From: Dermacentor variabilis
Taxonomy: Eukaryota; Arthropoda; Arachnida; Ixodida; Ixodidae
NCBI RefSeq assembly: GCF_050947875.1
Contig: NC_134568.1
Coordinates: forward strand, 252,287,267-252,351,266
DNA length: 64,000 nucleotides
Direction of reading: 5' to 3'
The notes beneath the pieces are model-generated. The model was not told the origin of the DNA and made no database searches. It saw only the letters and a program-made list of their open reading frames with translations. The position numbers and the translations under genes were made by a program. This document shows positions 10,465 through 23,333 of the stretch, one piece after another. Each line of letters starts with the position of its first letter. Within the stretch, counting starts at the first letter, position 1.

Positions 10465-13310
10465 ACTGTTCCTCAAGAAGTGAATTCAGTAGTAAATGCC
10501 GAATTGTCAAATGAGTTTATTTAAGCTTGACATCAGATATGATTTTGGATAACACGACTATACCGTGGAGCACAATCTGATGGGCCCACAGGCCGCAACC
10601 AATAAAGGTTAACGTCTTTCAACAGTGAATAACATTGTCTCGGTCACCGACAATGTGCTACAGCCGCACATGCGCCAAAACTCGCAAACAGCAACCGTTA
10701 TATTGTGTACTGGTCGACTGCTAATAATATCATCAACCGTACAAGTAGGCACAAACTCACTCCGGTGTTTCGCCAGTTGCCTTCTTAAAAATATACAGTT
10801 TTTTGAATGGCGTCAGAACGAAAGCTATATATATAATTCGGTCACTACGTACGAATAGAAGTAGAACGCACGATGAGCCTGTTGAAGTAACACTCCGCCT
10901 CACAGCGACGACAGTTCGGCAGTCACAAGATGCGAGTTTGAATGTGACCAACCTTCAGCCTTCAGGTTCAAATTTGGCGGTAGTTATTTTGACGTACCCC
11001 GTTTATATAAGCAACAATAAGGTAGATTATATTGATGGCGCCCATGACGTAAGCTTTGCGTCCGCCGCAAAAAGCATGGCCTTGGAGATTGATACGATTA
11101 GTTTTTCATTATCGGGAGAATGATGTAGACTCTACTTATTGAATTTAGAGCGTAAAAGGGGCGGATAATCAAGAACCAGCTCCAAAGGTTCCCAAGCAGC
11201 GGCTGCTATCAGTACAGTTAGTACCACGGGTCAGTAAGTACGCATAGCATAGTCAGTACGCATAGAGTATCTCACTATATTACATGCGAGAAACTCTATG
11301 TAATCATGTAACTATATATTGTGCCATAGATTTAATGCATTAGTGTAATTGTATACGTAATTACCTCTGAGGCTGCAGTGAATATCTACACTTGCTTACT
11401 TGTCTTGGTTGTGTCCTGGTACCTGTGGCTGTTTTGAAGCCTTTACTGCGTTTACAGCTTGCTCTTTTTTGGGTAGATTTTGTGAGCAGCGCGTTCCGCT
11501 TGTCTGAGGACGAGTGGCAAAACTAGTGCACCAAAAAAAAAAAAGTATTTCGAGACTACGGAGCGATGCGTTTAACTACGTAACGCCGAAATCTCGGAGG
11601 ACAGCTTACGCTTTATTGCAATGTTTTGAAGTAGAACAGCGCCTAATAAAAATACGACCCTGTCATAAGTTTTCCGACCTATATTTCTTCGGTGAGAAAG
11701 CTTGGCGCCAACGCAGAGCCATTCCTACGTCGATATTTTTTATCTTTCATAATTCTTTTTTATAAAACCGTCGAAATCGAAAACACGGGATACCTTCCTC
11801 CATGCTGGTCACGATGCAGGTAGAGTGTAATACACTCTAATGCAGGACACTAATAACCATAGCGTTTCATATTAGTATACCTAGAGGCAAATCTGGCGCT
11901 GCGATCGTTCAACCATCATGGGAATGATGGGAAGTACAGGCTTCGGATTGGCATTCTATTGACTAGCGAACTAGTCTACAAGTATTTTTTGAAAGTTTTG
12001 GTTTCGCTCCAAGCGCAATTGCTATAACCTGCAGTGGGACAGTGCAACGCAAACCTCTCTGCCTTTGTACTGTTGCCCGAAGTGGTGACAGCGCGCTGGG
12101 CCAGCGACTGGGACAATGTTTGTGTCGCGGTGTGGCGTCCAAGCCCTGAAGAGAAAGCGGCGGCTTCCTAAACGTTGAAAGAACATGTTTTGAGCGTTTG
12201 CACCTTGGTTTGTTAAGAGGAAGCTTTAGCTGAATTATTGCTCCGATTTGAAATTTTTTGTTCAACAGATGGCGTAGCCTACGTTACTAAATCAAGGCAC
12301 ATTCTAGCTGTTTTAAGAACTCTATGCAGACCGCGTAGCAATTTATGCCGCTCGAGAAAGTAGTGCGCAGTATGAAGACCGCGTACAGGGAAATAACAAA
12401 ATTTAGTATGACAGAGCCTTACAAGAAAGACGTGAATTGGGCTACAAAGCATCTTGACGTCGCTTAAATTGCCAAAAACTTTGTATGCTTTTTCAAAAGT
12501 CGCCCATTGAAAATGCGCAACAAAATGGCGGCCGATCAGCTGTTTAGATTCTGTGGTAGGTGTGTTTGTGAAAGCGGTCTTTCTGGAATAAGCAACGCGT
12601 TGTGTGAAAGGTTTGTGCAATATTTTGCATCGTCGCTGGTATTTTGTTTCCAACGAATGTGTGCCATCACAAAAGAAGCCTGTTTATTCCGAGGAGGCGC
12701 TTGAAAGTGGTCGAGTACGCGCTGGTGTCGTTGTGCGGTTCTTGTGCACATGCAGTTTATTTGTTGCTTATATTTAATGCTGTGCGTACGACTGCATAGC
12801 TTATCGGATTTTAAACACTTCTAAGGTAGCGTAGCAGTACAGGTGTGTACCGTTGCGTCGTTGAGTGTAATTCCTTCCGTTCGTTCATAGTACGTAGCAG
12901 TAGGCCTAATCTTGCCCAGCGGCTGCCGAGTCCGTCACCCTATCGTGCTGTCGCTAAGTTTTGCAAAATTCGTTGGGCCCCTAGGACCAGGTGGGTTGTT
13001 GTATAAACAATATCACAACGGCTCGCATGGCGGCAGTTTACACCTAACTGTACGACGTCCGCGAGCAGCGTGCATGGTCGTGGAACGAAGAATTTGTCGT
13101 GCATTCGGCACTGTATACGGCGTACCTCGCGAGGTAAAGACTATTCTCAAATGAAAGTGGATACAATGCCAACGTTGTCCTGCCTTTTTGCTACACTGTG
13201 CTGGCAGTGGCTTGTGCCAATGGGAAATAGACTCGCCTCGCTCGTGCAATGACAAGGCGCAAACGAGGAACTTGACGTACGATACAGGCAGCGTAGTGTC
13301 TCATGTCGCA
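10465..13310. other. Non-coding DNA, no supported gene
   Basis: Mixed-composition sequence. It contains a 17-bp near-perfect palindrome around 11822 (agagtgtaatacactct). A GC-richer stretch at 12500-13260 includes 'aaaatggcggccgatcag' near 12521, which looks promoter- or first-exon-like, but no supported coding sequence follows. A candidate plus-strand exon at 12891-12990 was considered and left out because two frames are open. Confidence 0.45.
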
Positions 13311-13475
13311 ATTCTGGGGTTTTACGTGCCAACACCACGATCTCGTTATTAGGCACGCCGTAGTGAGGGACCCCAGATCAGTTGTGACCGTCCTATACGT
13401 GACCCCAGGCGCTGCCCCAACGCACGGGGCACGGACGTTATCGCCCAGCCGCGAAGCCACCGCAACGGGGATCTC
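13311..13475 (-). mobile_element. Ruka-type SINE fragment
   Basis: The 3' part of the family in reverse orientation: ggggttttacgtgccaacac, then a segment matching 'ggcacgccgtagtgaggga'. After this the sequence diverges but still aligns with 'ccaacgcacggggcacgg' and a decayed tRNA head. Several indels are present and no target duplication was seen. It is an old copy. Confidence 0.65.
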
Positions 13476-15720
13476 TTATGAAGTACCTTCGCAGTTTTGC
13501 GCGGTGTCTGTACGAACTTATATGTATCGTAGCCTTGCCACTGAAGATCCAGCGGTTGTAAAAAATGCTCTGTACAATAAGATAGTATTGGAAGAGAAAC
13601 TAGTGTCTCCGCTACGATGGCAGATCTCTTGCAGAGACTTTTGAGGCTCTTTCCATAAATGACAACAGCCTTGAGCAGATTGTCAAGCATGCGCCCCCAC
13701 AAAGCATGCGCCAGACATGTTGGCCGGTGCTCACTAAAATCTTTAATGTTTTCGTGGAAAGGGAATTAAGATACCATCCGTCACAACCCCATGCAAAGGG
13801 AATATGCCTAAATTGTACGAACTATACGTAGACTAATTTCCACGACGCCAATTGGCAAACACAATGGAGACCTGAAATGTGTTGAGAGCTACCGATACGG
13901 TTCTCAACCTGGAAGGAGCTGTGATGTTGTTCTTGCCATGTTTGCTGCAGAACGTTCTTGCGTGGTTGCGAGACATTCTCTTACAGAAAAGTCAGCACAT
14001 CACTTTGCCTCTGCTCATTGTGCTAGTTACCTTGAGGAACAGTGCAAGGACATACACTGTTAATGGTTTCAAGTGTTACATTTGGCATTTGGTGCGTTCC
14101 AAATGTGTGGGTTGGTCGCCTACACGTGTGGCTTTGATTTCCTTAGGAGCAGCGCGACCATTAACCCTGGAGTGTGTAGAAACGGCCCCTTTTCTGTTTT
14201 TAACGTTATCATTGACCATCATCTCGGCTGCTGACAGTACACTCATGCGATATTCTTGAATGCATGGGGACTATAGGACGGCAAGAAAAGTTGGTGTCGA
14301 CATTGTTAAAATGCCCCCCAAAGCAACAGTCCTGCCGATACTCAAATACTACAGCTGAAAGTGCGGTCCCTCATCCACCCATGCAACTCACCTCATCGCT
14401 CGGGTTGGTGCAATGTCAAGTTGCGTACATCGCTGTCTGGTGCCGTCTTGTATGGAACACATGTCCCTACCACGAGCGGCAATGTTTGGTTGGTTGCGAA
14501 TTGCTGAATTTCTGCCACTAGGTAGCCACAGTATGCTTCCTAGCGAGATTATTAGGGTCTAGATGCTGTCACTCTCTTGTGCTGAACTGCCATCAACAGA
14601 GTGCATTCCATTTTTAGAACCACAAATGCAATCATTGCTCACACCGTGTGCTTTTTTTTAGGGGTGGGGGGTGGGATTTTGCCTGCCACTGTGCATCACC
14701 TTTGACTGATGCAAGCATTCTGCATTGAATGTACCACGAAGTGACCACACAATTCTAGAAATTGACCTTAGACATGCAGAAGATTCGGAGAGTTTATGAG
14801 ACATGTTGAAACAACTGTGCAGTACTGAAGAACGAGACCAAACGGAAACAACACATAGGACGAGCGCCAACTTTAAGTGAAGTTTGTAGTCGCTGCTTGC
14901 CATGCGTAATCTTTTTTAAGCGTCCTCATTGTTCAATGCTAGAGGTAATTCAACATTAGTAGAACTACCCATCGCAAGGGCTGTACATGAACGCTCTATA
15001 GATGTTTCCTTTTCTCTTTTTCATTTCCATTTGGGGTCATTACGGTCACTCTTGGCAAGCTTCGCAGTGGCAGTCCGTAGCTGGCCAGCTTTCTTGAGGT
15101 GAATAAATGCAACTACTAGTATAAGCTATAAACGACCCAGTACCACTTTGTGCAGTAGCTCACGTGGTCAACATCACTTGCAGGAGCTCAGGTGACTGCA
15201 GTTATGCAACACATGAGCACAGGTTGGCGTGGTCGCCTGTGCAGTATTTGCAGACTTTTATCCGACTGAAAAGGGGGAGATGGGGGGGGCCCAGCAATAT
15301 TACTTCTACGAAATGGTATTGGCACGGCGTGGAAGGAAATTGTTGAAAGCAGGTGAAGATGTCTAGTAGGAAGTACATGAGATATGTACAGGGAAGGCAT
15401 ACAATAGGCTCATGCTTTCAGTCGCAATGTGAGAGTGGAAGGCAAGCAATGGTTCATAGAAGCACTCATTCACTGCACAGCCGTCACATATTGTATATTA
15501 GATTGAGTTATTTGTATGTGATCACTGCATTACACATGACAATGCAACATGCAAGACCAGAATTTATGCGAAAAAAGTTATGATTGTGGGAAATAGAGAT
15601 TGTTCTTTAAGAAAACGTATATTACTATGCGCAGAAAGTAATTGATAGGCCCCCTTTCACCAGAAAAGAGGGCTTATGACAACATATGCAGAAAGTGCAC
15701 TGGAGTTGTTGAAGTATGTG
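13476..15720. other. Non-coding DNA with a possible repeat scrap
   Basis: No gene supported. The block at about 14810-14880 (gaccaaacggaaacaacaca, then 'ggacgagcgcc') resembles a dispersed repeat motif also hinted at near 34670. I could not assign it to a family. The open frame at 13879-14259 is hydrophobic but unrecognised and is taken as chance. Confidence 0.4.
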
Positions 15721-16138
15721 TTGGCATACCCTCAAATTTCAGTTTGGGCACCCCGAAATGTTAGTAAGGCCACCCGTAAATTTCAAGTAGGACTACCCGC
15801 AAACTTAGGGTTGGCTCACACTGAAATGTCACGTTGTGCAACCTCTAAATTTAAGCTGGTCTGCCTCCAAACTTCAGTTGGGCCACCCATACATTTAAAG
15901 TTGGCCGACCCTCAAATTTATGCTGGCTTACAACGAAACCTCAAGTTAGCCCACCCGCGAAATCATGTTGGCCCATCTTCAACTTTCTATTTGGCTTACC
16001 CATAAACTTGCAGTTGGCGTGTTCTCAAATTAGTTGGCTTACGGCGAAATGTCAAGTTAGCCCACCCCCAAATTTCAAGTTGGCCGATTGCCAAATCGCA
16101 ATTGTTCTGCCAACAAATTTCACTTGGCTAACTTTTAC
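15721..16138 (+). repeat. Degenerate minisatellite, 22-23 bp unit, about 18 copies
   Basis: Units begin at roughly 15721, 15743, 15764, 15788, 15811, 15834, 15856, 15878, 15901, 15923, 15946, 15968, 15991, 16014, 16034, 16057, 16080, 16102 and 16124. The consensus is close to TTGGCCCACCCTCAAATTTC followed by AAG. Copies differ from the consensus at several positions, so the array is old or relaxed. The open frame through it (15676-16005) encodes repeats only because the unit is near a multiple of three across some copies, and it is not a gene. Confidence 0.85.
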
Positions 16139-19100
16139 TACAGGATTCCCCACGAAATTCCTACGCAGACCTATGTATATCAAAGGGTTTGCATAAATGT
16201 GATCTCGGGGATTTCTGAGAGCAATTTAGTTTTTTGTTTCAATTGTTTCTTATCCCATTTTAATATACCAATCATCAGCATGTGCACTATTGATTAAATG
16301 TGTTAAATTCGCGAATTAATTTTTTTGACATATGCAAAGCATATTACACTTTGCGCGTGACACAAGCACTTTGCCGAGGTACTTGGCAAAGCATACATAC
16401 ATATTGAAATGGAGAAAGCTGAACAGGGTAATGAATTTACGAAAACACCATAGATGTGAAACCCTAACATACACCCATAACACAAAGAATGTGGGGGAAA
16501 TGTTCAGTAAATTTTTGTTTGTTATGGCAACGGTACCTAAAAGGAAAGGATACGAGATCATGAAACAAGCAAGAAAATTCTACCTTGCACAGCTCTGCAA
16601 TGTGGCATTGCCGAAACGCATTGCATGGATTGAGTACACGTACGTAGGCTGTAGCACTTGATTTTAACCGGCATGCCGGGGCTGCATCATTCGTCTGCAT
16701 ACTTGTGGTTGCCACTGTACATGACCATTTAGTAAGCTCAGTTACGAAAATGTTTTATTGATGCGAGTGGACACCACCAATCATAAATGTGTTTGTCAGA
16801 TAGACTTAAATTGGCTCACATGATACAATGCAGAAAAACATCTCTGAGATGATGCAACATTGTTTGCTTTCTATTTGTTAATATTCATGCAAAGACACAA
16901 AAAAGTCCAATAACTACCTTTAATTGCCACTTATGCGCAGACTGGTAGTGTTTAGATTATATCGTAACTCAGCCAGGTGACATAAGTCGTCTTGATGGGA
17001 AACTGTAGCCTACTAAGAAAATGCAGTCTTGTGAAAGTGATTAGCCCTAAAAAAAGCGATAAAATATGTTACATGTCAAGTACAGGTTATTTCAGTGATG
17101 ATATATTGCTGAATTGACACAAACACGGTGACACATACCTAATTTTTAAAACATTCGGTGTGGCTGCTGCATGTACAGTTTGTCTAGTTTGTCATGCCCA
17201 TGCTAATGCCTCATTTTTTACACATCATGCCGTGTGTACCATCTTTGAAATGTCAGCTATACAGAGCCCTACCATTCCTCGCATAGAAGAAGTTGTGGCA
17301 CAAAATACTGTGAACAGCGCAGTGCCACAGATAATTAGAAGTGATGACAATGAAAGTAAACGTGCCATACATGCCACAGATATGGTCACGGCAGCAGAAT
17401 TTACATCAACTTTCTCTCATTATGTTATGAGCTTATGCAAGTCGAAATGTAATGGCATATTTATTCAGTATTCTTGTCGTGGCACTTGTGTGATCCTTGT
17501 ATATAGCGATGCGATGGTACAGGAATAGAGAGCTCAGGTGCTGTCCCGAAGTTGAAAGGCAGTCTTTCCATATTTGCCTGAAAAAAAGAAAAATGAGGGA
17601 GCATAAACAACTTGCACTTGCTTCGATACGATTATGGAAGGCTGCAACAGAGGCAAGAAACTTGACAGCTGAGGATGGTAACTTGTAACAATGGTTTGTG
17701 ATGAACGGTTCGTCATTCATCAAGTGTCAACATGGCGATTAGAAAGTGCACAAATGAGGTGTATGAAAGTACGTAAAGTAAACTTTAGCTTACAACAGCA
17801 TTTCAATTTACACACTGAATGAATTTAATCAGACAGTGTAAGTAAACATAGCATTAATATACATTTGCGCCTTCACATAAGAGATTGTCAGTGTAACAGA
17901 TTCATCAATGGAACAAAATATTTACCTTTCTAGGAGTTGTCCCTCGAACATGTGTTTCAAATTTCAATATACTGAAGTGTGTTTATACTCGATATCAACG
18001 TAAGGAAATGTCACTTTCACCGCAAAGGTATACCGAGACAACATACCAAGCTTGTCCAGATGAAGATGGTTGAATGGTTGAACTATATGCAGCTGCTTAC
18101 GCATGTACCTCTAAAATTGTGCGCTGCACGACCACTGAGGTGAAGCACTGTCATTAACGATGAAATGTGTGAGTGCAATTTTTGTGCCTCACACGATGTA
18201 ATGTTTGGCTGCGAGTGAGTAATGGGAGACGATGGTGAGTGGAGGAGGACGGTGGTTTGATAGCACCGTTTTCCTGTGCAATCACGGGGAAAGGGGTGGG
18301 GTGCGGTTACACTATCAAGAACGCAGAGGGGGGGGGGGGGGGAGTTGGCACATGTGTTTTAGAAATATAGTTGTCTGGGCTATTTGGCTAGATACAGCAA
18401 TGGCAGTCATAGCAAGGATTTGTTGAAGCTGATGTGACAGTAAGGACCAATGATAACTGCACCAGTTCACCCTTCAGTTGCTCCAACTACAAGTGAATTT
18501 GTGTTCCTGGAAGCGGCTGGTTTTCATGGGCGGTGATTGCGCCTGTTCGGTGTGTGGGCCTACAAATACGTTTTTTTATAAAATAAACACGGAGTTGAAA
18601 GTTAGCGCCCGTCATCTTGTCTCACTCTGCTCCGTGTTGTTTAGCACGAAGACCCCACTGCTTATATATTTTAAGCACGTTCGCAGTCGTAGGTGCATGT
18701 GGCTGAGCACATGTGCCGCCTGTGCACCGTTTAAAAGTAATCTGCAGTGAGTGCAAAGAGTGGGTGCGCTGAGATGGTGTGGCATCATGTGCACTGTTTT
18801 CAGGTGCCTTAAGGTTTGGAGACTGAGTAAACTCGAGTTTCTGAGACACTTCGATGCGAGAGGCAGACAAAGCACTCGCTCCCCATCGCCGGCACTTACA
18901 ATGCCAGTGTAGTCCCAATTCAGGCGACACTGTCAGCAGCAGGGCCAAAGCCATGGGGCCAAACCAAGCATGGCTGCCACTGGTTCGCAACGCCAATGTG
19001 AAGAACTTGGCAACACTGCACGAAACCGTCTGCTGTCTCCAACTTTCATATTCAATAACATTTTTATCTTTTTCTCATACAAATTTGCTTATTCCAATTG

Positions 19101-20627
19101 CATGATATTTCCGAAAATGTGGCCTCTACTGTGTAAAACTCATGTACTACTGCACTTATATGCATAGTAAGTGAAACTGCAATATAAGACTTAAAGTTTC
19201 GATATAATGCACATTGGAGATTTCACCAAAATGTCGAAATTCACCTGCAGTTTGAGTGTTCTATAGAACAGCTAGCACCATTACACCAGTTCTAGAGTGA
19301 ATATTTTTGTAAGAGCAAGTTCGTGCCTAAACGTCCAACTATTTACTGCTACCTGCTGCCTGATTCCCACTGTCATAGCTGCAAAATATGGGGTGTCTGA
19401 ATGAGAAATCGAGAAATTGTTGATAAATGTTGGGAGGATCACCTCGAATTGTATTATTGACGTCGCGTTCCTTGTATAGTGCAATAGTGTTTGTGTTAAA
19501 TGAGTTAGCACATGAGGTACTACTATGCTGCACTATGGGAAACTGAACAGTCTGCTCAATAAACAACTTCTTTCAACTCCACGTAATGCTGCATGTATGA
19601 CGCTCCTGCGATGTATTTCCTGGAATTTGCATTCAAGCTGTGAGACACAAGTGTAGTCCACAAGAGGTCCTGTGCACTGTATTGTGAGAAGTACGGTTCG
19701 AAATTGAACTGGAACACATGGTGCACAATAAAATGATAATGCGTTCCACATCCCAGTTTCATCACTTCTAAAAAGTGTGCCTGATGAGAACAGTACTTTC
19801 AGGTTGTGCATACAGTACCGACATACAAACCAACAGACATATGTGTTTCCATTTGCTATGCCACGAATGTATGACAACTAATGAAAGTGGAGAATGTGAG
19901 TGCTTCTTTCACCTAAGTATGCGCAAAGTGTAATGCCAAAGTATTATCCAAGTAGACAAAAGAATTGTGTTTAGCTTTGATAAGACTTTTCATGCGTACG
20001 AACATAATGCTTTCTCATTTGGCTGGAAGAGTTCGTGTGCCTGGTTAAAAAAAATTAGGAACAATGTTCGAACTTTTGCTGGTCACTTTTACGTCTACAT
20101 GGACAATATTCTGTCATAAAAACCATACAACCAGCACGTAAGTCATGTATCACACCTTTTCAAAGCAGTGAGGTATGCCAAATTAACGATAAGCACACAA
20201 AATCTCAGGGCGAAATGTTCGAATGACCACACGAAAAGTAGCAAAGGCCAAACCATCACAATTTGCATTCCTTGCGCGACTCTTTCTAAGTCCATCTGGA
20301 CACTTTCCAGCCTTCATGCCACGCAATGCCAACATGAGGAAGTGCTTGACATCTGTAAGACAGGTGCACTTTTTGCTTGCAGTCTACATTCCTAACGAAA
20401 ATATCAAGACCTTCATATAATTACATCTTCAGGTGCTTGCTGCCTTGATAGTGGTGGGCTTCGAATAGCTCAGCATGGATGCATACCTTTATGTAACTGC
20501 GATTGTCCTCTACCTACAGGAGATGACTCACGGCCATCGGGGTGCCAAGCCAAGGTCGCATGTTATTACTCATACATATATACGAAATCCCACGAAAAGT
20601 ACCCGAGTACAGAAAAGTAACTACCGT
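16139..20627. other. AT-rich non-coding DNA, no gene seen
   Basis: Long intron-like or intergenic stretch. It contains a run of 15 G at 18328-18342. Many short chance frames occur, including 17160-17528; none has a recognisable domain or convincing splice sites. Confidence 0.45.
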
Positions 20628-20671
20628 ACTTATTCTAATCTAGGCCGATAGTTTTTTTTTTTCATATAACC

Positions 20672-21078
20672 ATATTGTCACGTGGTGGTGACGTTGAAAA
20701 ACACAGTAGCAATACTGTGAAATACAAACTAACTTTATTGGGCAAACCTGTGCCCACAAAAACAGGCTACACTTATAGCACAACGGTAGCGGTGCTATCT
20801 CATCAGCGGGTCAAGCGCATTGGCTTTTATACATCAGTCGTCGAATGTTCCAGAGTAATTGCTGGGACCCGCGTGCCTTCCACAAAGTTCACATTATTTG
20901 CGTCGCGCACACATGCACTCAGATTACACAAGGTTCGGCCACAGACAGCGGATGGAAGCATCGATAACATTTCCGAAACTTCCGATATATGCAGGCGCGT
21001 CCTGCGCTGTGCGATAACACTTGTTAGGCAGTGAAACGTGTCGCTTGATAAAAGGGTAACAAGTACACGTGTCAATAT
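20672..21078. mobile_element. Nested non-autonomous element with ATATTG(T/A)CACGTG ends
   Basis: The left end ATATTGTCACGTG (20672-20684) and the reverse complement of the right end ATATTGACACGTG (21066-21078) match at 12 of 13 positions. The 407 bp between them has no coding content. It lies between the outer TIR and the subterminal motif of the pogo-like element, so it inserted later. No clean target duplication was found. Confidence 0.5.
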
Positions 21079-21292
21079 TCACAACTCTAGGGTCGGCTTA
21101 GAATCGAGGATATTAAAAAATGCGCCAGCTTTTCATTGAAACAGCTAAATATGGTGCATAGCTAGGGCCATCTAAAAAATTCAGTATTGCAGCCCCTACT
21201 AGCCATGCCAGTAGCCAACCGTACACAAGCACGGTCACCATTTTGACCTGTGTCGTGTCAGCCGTATTGGTGTGCGGCGTGGTGGTATCGCG

Positions 21293-22547
21293 ATGGCACC
21301 AAGCAGGATATGCCATTACAGTGCCGCTATCAAACGAAAAGTTGTGATAGCCGCAGAGGCACTGTCGAACCTTCAAGCTGGGTGGGACCTCAGCGTCGAC
21401 AAGAAAAATGTCCGTCGTTGTAGGGGACAACGACAGCAGCTTTTTGCGTGCACCACAACGAGGATGGCATTTAGCGGACTAAAGAAAGGCCGTCAGCACA
21501 AAGTGGAGACAGTTTTGGCCGACTTTGTTTGGATGCAGAGAACAGCTGCCCTTCCAGTGACAACAGAAGTGCTCCAAGCGACAGCTAGGGAACTTTCGAG
21601 GGAGCGAGGCCTAACGCCAAAGCATTTCAAAGCCAGCCAGGGCTGGCTTCAGAAATTCATGAAGCGCTTCGGCTTCAGCCTCCGACATCGCACTTCAATC
21701 ACCTAGAAGCTCCCAAGCTGTTTTGAAGAAAAGGCGATAGCTTTTCAGCACTACATGCTGCGAAAGAGAGAAGCGGCAGGCTACAACCTTGGGCAAATTG
21801 GCAACGGTGACCACACGGCTGTGTATTTTGATATGCCAGTGGCGTACACCATGAATGAAAAGGATGCCAAGGAGGTGAAGGTGCGGCCTACGAGAAGCAG
21901 CGCGCAACTGTGATGCTCTGCTGCACAGCTGATGGACATAAAGTCCCTCCTTATATGATATTTAAAAGCAAGACACTGCCTGCTCGAGAAACTGTCCCAA
22001 GAAATGTCATTGTGCAGGCAAATAAGAACGGGTGGATGACGGGTGTGATGGTGGAATAGTGGGATAAGACTGTGTGGCGACAGCGTTCAGGTGCCCTTTG
22101 ACAAAGAACTCACTCCTTGTCGTCAAATCTTACCGTGGGCACTTGACAGACGTGAAGGCAGCGCTCGCCCAAGCGAACACGGACCTTCCTGTCATTCCGG
22201 GCGGCATGATGGGCCAGCTGCAGCCACTTAATGTCTGCATCAACGAACCTTTCAAGGATCGTCTGCGGAAATATTACACGGGCTCGTTGACTGATGGAGA
22301 CCACATGCTAACGGCAACAGGCCGCACCAAATGTGCATCGCTATCGCAGCTAACGGCCTGGGTAGCTGCAGCATGGGGCGACATCTCAGGTACTTTGATC
22401 ATGCGCAGCTTTAAATTTAAAGTGCAGCATATCTAATGCGCTTGACGGTACCGAAGATAGTGCACTGTTTGAAGCTGACAGGGACAAGGAACACAGCAAC
22501 GAGTCTAGCAGTGACGACGTTGAACGAGCTCTGCACGTTCAGGCTAA
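21293..22547 (+). pseudogene. Pogo-like transposase, catalytically dead
   Basis: The N-terminal part (MAPSRICHYSAAIKRKVV...) is a psq/CENP-B-type helix-turn-helix region followed by a second DNA-binding helix region (KHFKASQGWLQKFMKRFG). After an in-frame TAG at about 21703 the DDE_1 domain continues with GNGDHTAVYFDMP. A frameshift near 21910 is followed by LCCTADGHKVPPYMIFK and PGGMMGQLQPLNVCINEPF. Relative to the family, the second catalytic aspartate (VVDS-type context) is Lys at 22125-22127, and the third (LQPLD) is Asn at 22230-22232. The C-terminus reads NALDGTEDSALFE. Several stops and frameshifts plus two lost catalytic residues make this clearly non-functional. Confidence 0.75.
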
Positions 22548-22821
22548 ATAAATGCTGTTTGCATTTTGTGAACGCTGTCCTCGTTTTTTTTGTTCAGTAC
22601 ATTCAAGGTAATATATATATATTTTTGTTGGCCTCAGACTTTAGGCGGTCGGCTTAGAATTGGGGTCGGCCTAGATTCGAGTAAACACGCTTCTTGCAAT
22701 GGTGACGGCTGTCGGGCATTTCCAAACATGCGCTGATAATCAATAGGTTAAACTGGCATGAGACACCGAAGCACTTGCCTACCTTTTCAATTTCACGCAA
22801 CCCCACGGATATAATTGTTGT

Positions 22822-23282
22822 TGAAAGTCGCAAGCGAGAACCATACATTGTTGCACACGTGGTTGGGGGACCGACGAAACACGAGAGAGAGGGGGAGCCG
22901 GCGAACGGGCGAGGGGCACCCCACTGCACCACGTACCGGCCGGCACATCTACTGACAAGCTGATCCGTTCCACCGGCTTTTCGGCGAACCGCCAACTCAG
23001 TGCGAGGCGCAGGCGTCCCCGACAAAGACGAAGGCCTTGGTGTGGCCAAAAGAGAACGTGGACTTTCTGTAACTTCTCTCTTTCCATTCTCCTTTCTTCG
23101 ATCTATCTTTTGTAAATAAACCAGTCTCGAAACGGATCCCAACGAGTGAAGTTCCTTCCTTCGAGGCTCCTGCGTGCACGACCCACGCCGTCCACCTTAG
23201 TTAACACGCAGCAAAAGTAGGCGGAGTCGTCCAAGAGCGACAGCAATTAGAGTTAGCCCAAAGGCGCGAGCATTCATTTACA
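22822..23282 (+). repeat. 5' LTR of the BEL/Pao element
   Basis: It starts TGAAAGTCGCAAGCGAG and ends GCATTCATTTACA, giving the canonical TG...CA boundaries. It contains 'tttgtaaataaaccag' near 23111, a likely polyadenylation signal. It matches the 3' LTR along its whole length. Confidence 0.85.
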
Positions 23283-23306
23283 TTTTTCGTGCCGAAACCC
23301 GGGAAT
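23283..23306 (+). other. Primer-binding site of the BEL/Pao element
   Basis: Directly after the 5' LTR comes tttttcgtgccgaaacccgg, the form of tRNA primer-binding site typical of BEL/Pao elements. The priming tRNA was not determined. Confidence 0.65.
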
Positions 23307-23333
23307 ACTTCGTCTGCTGACATCGAAAGGGCC

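Larger units (their letters stand above)
20628..22692 (+). mobile_element. Pogo-like DNA transposon, inactive
   Basis: An element of about 2 kb bounded by inverted ends. The left end has ttattctaatctaggccgat (20630-20649). The reverse complement of the right end has ttactcgaatctaggccgac (about 22663-22685). Further copies of the related 'gggtcggcttagaat' motif lie inside both ends (21090 and 22648), a subterminal repeat structure. It encodes a broken CENP-B-type/DDE transposase and is interrupted by a nested 407-bp element. The exact outer ends and the TA target duplication were not resolved. Confidence 0.65.

Noticed and set aside
12891..12990. Candidate plus-strand exon with acceptor ttcgttcatag and donor CCAG|GTGGGT
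   Set aside because: Two of three frames are open across it and neither peptide is recognisable, so coding status cannot be supported.
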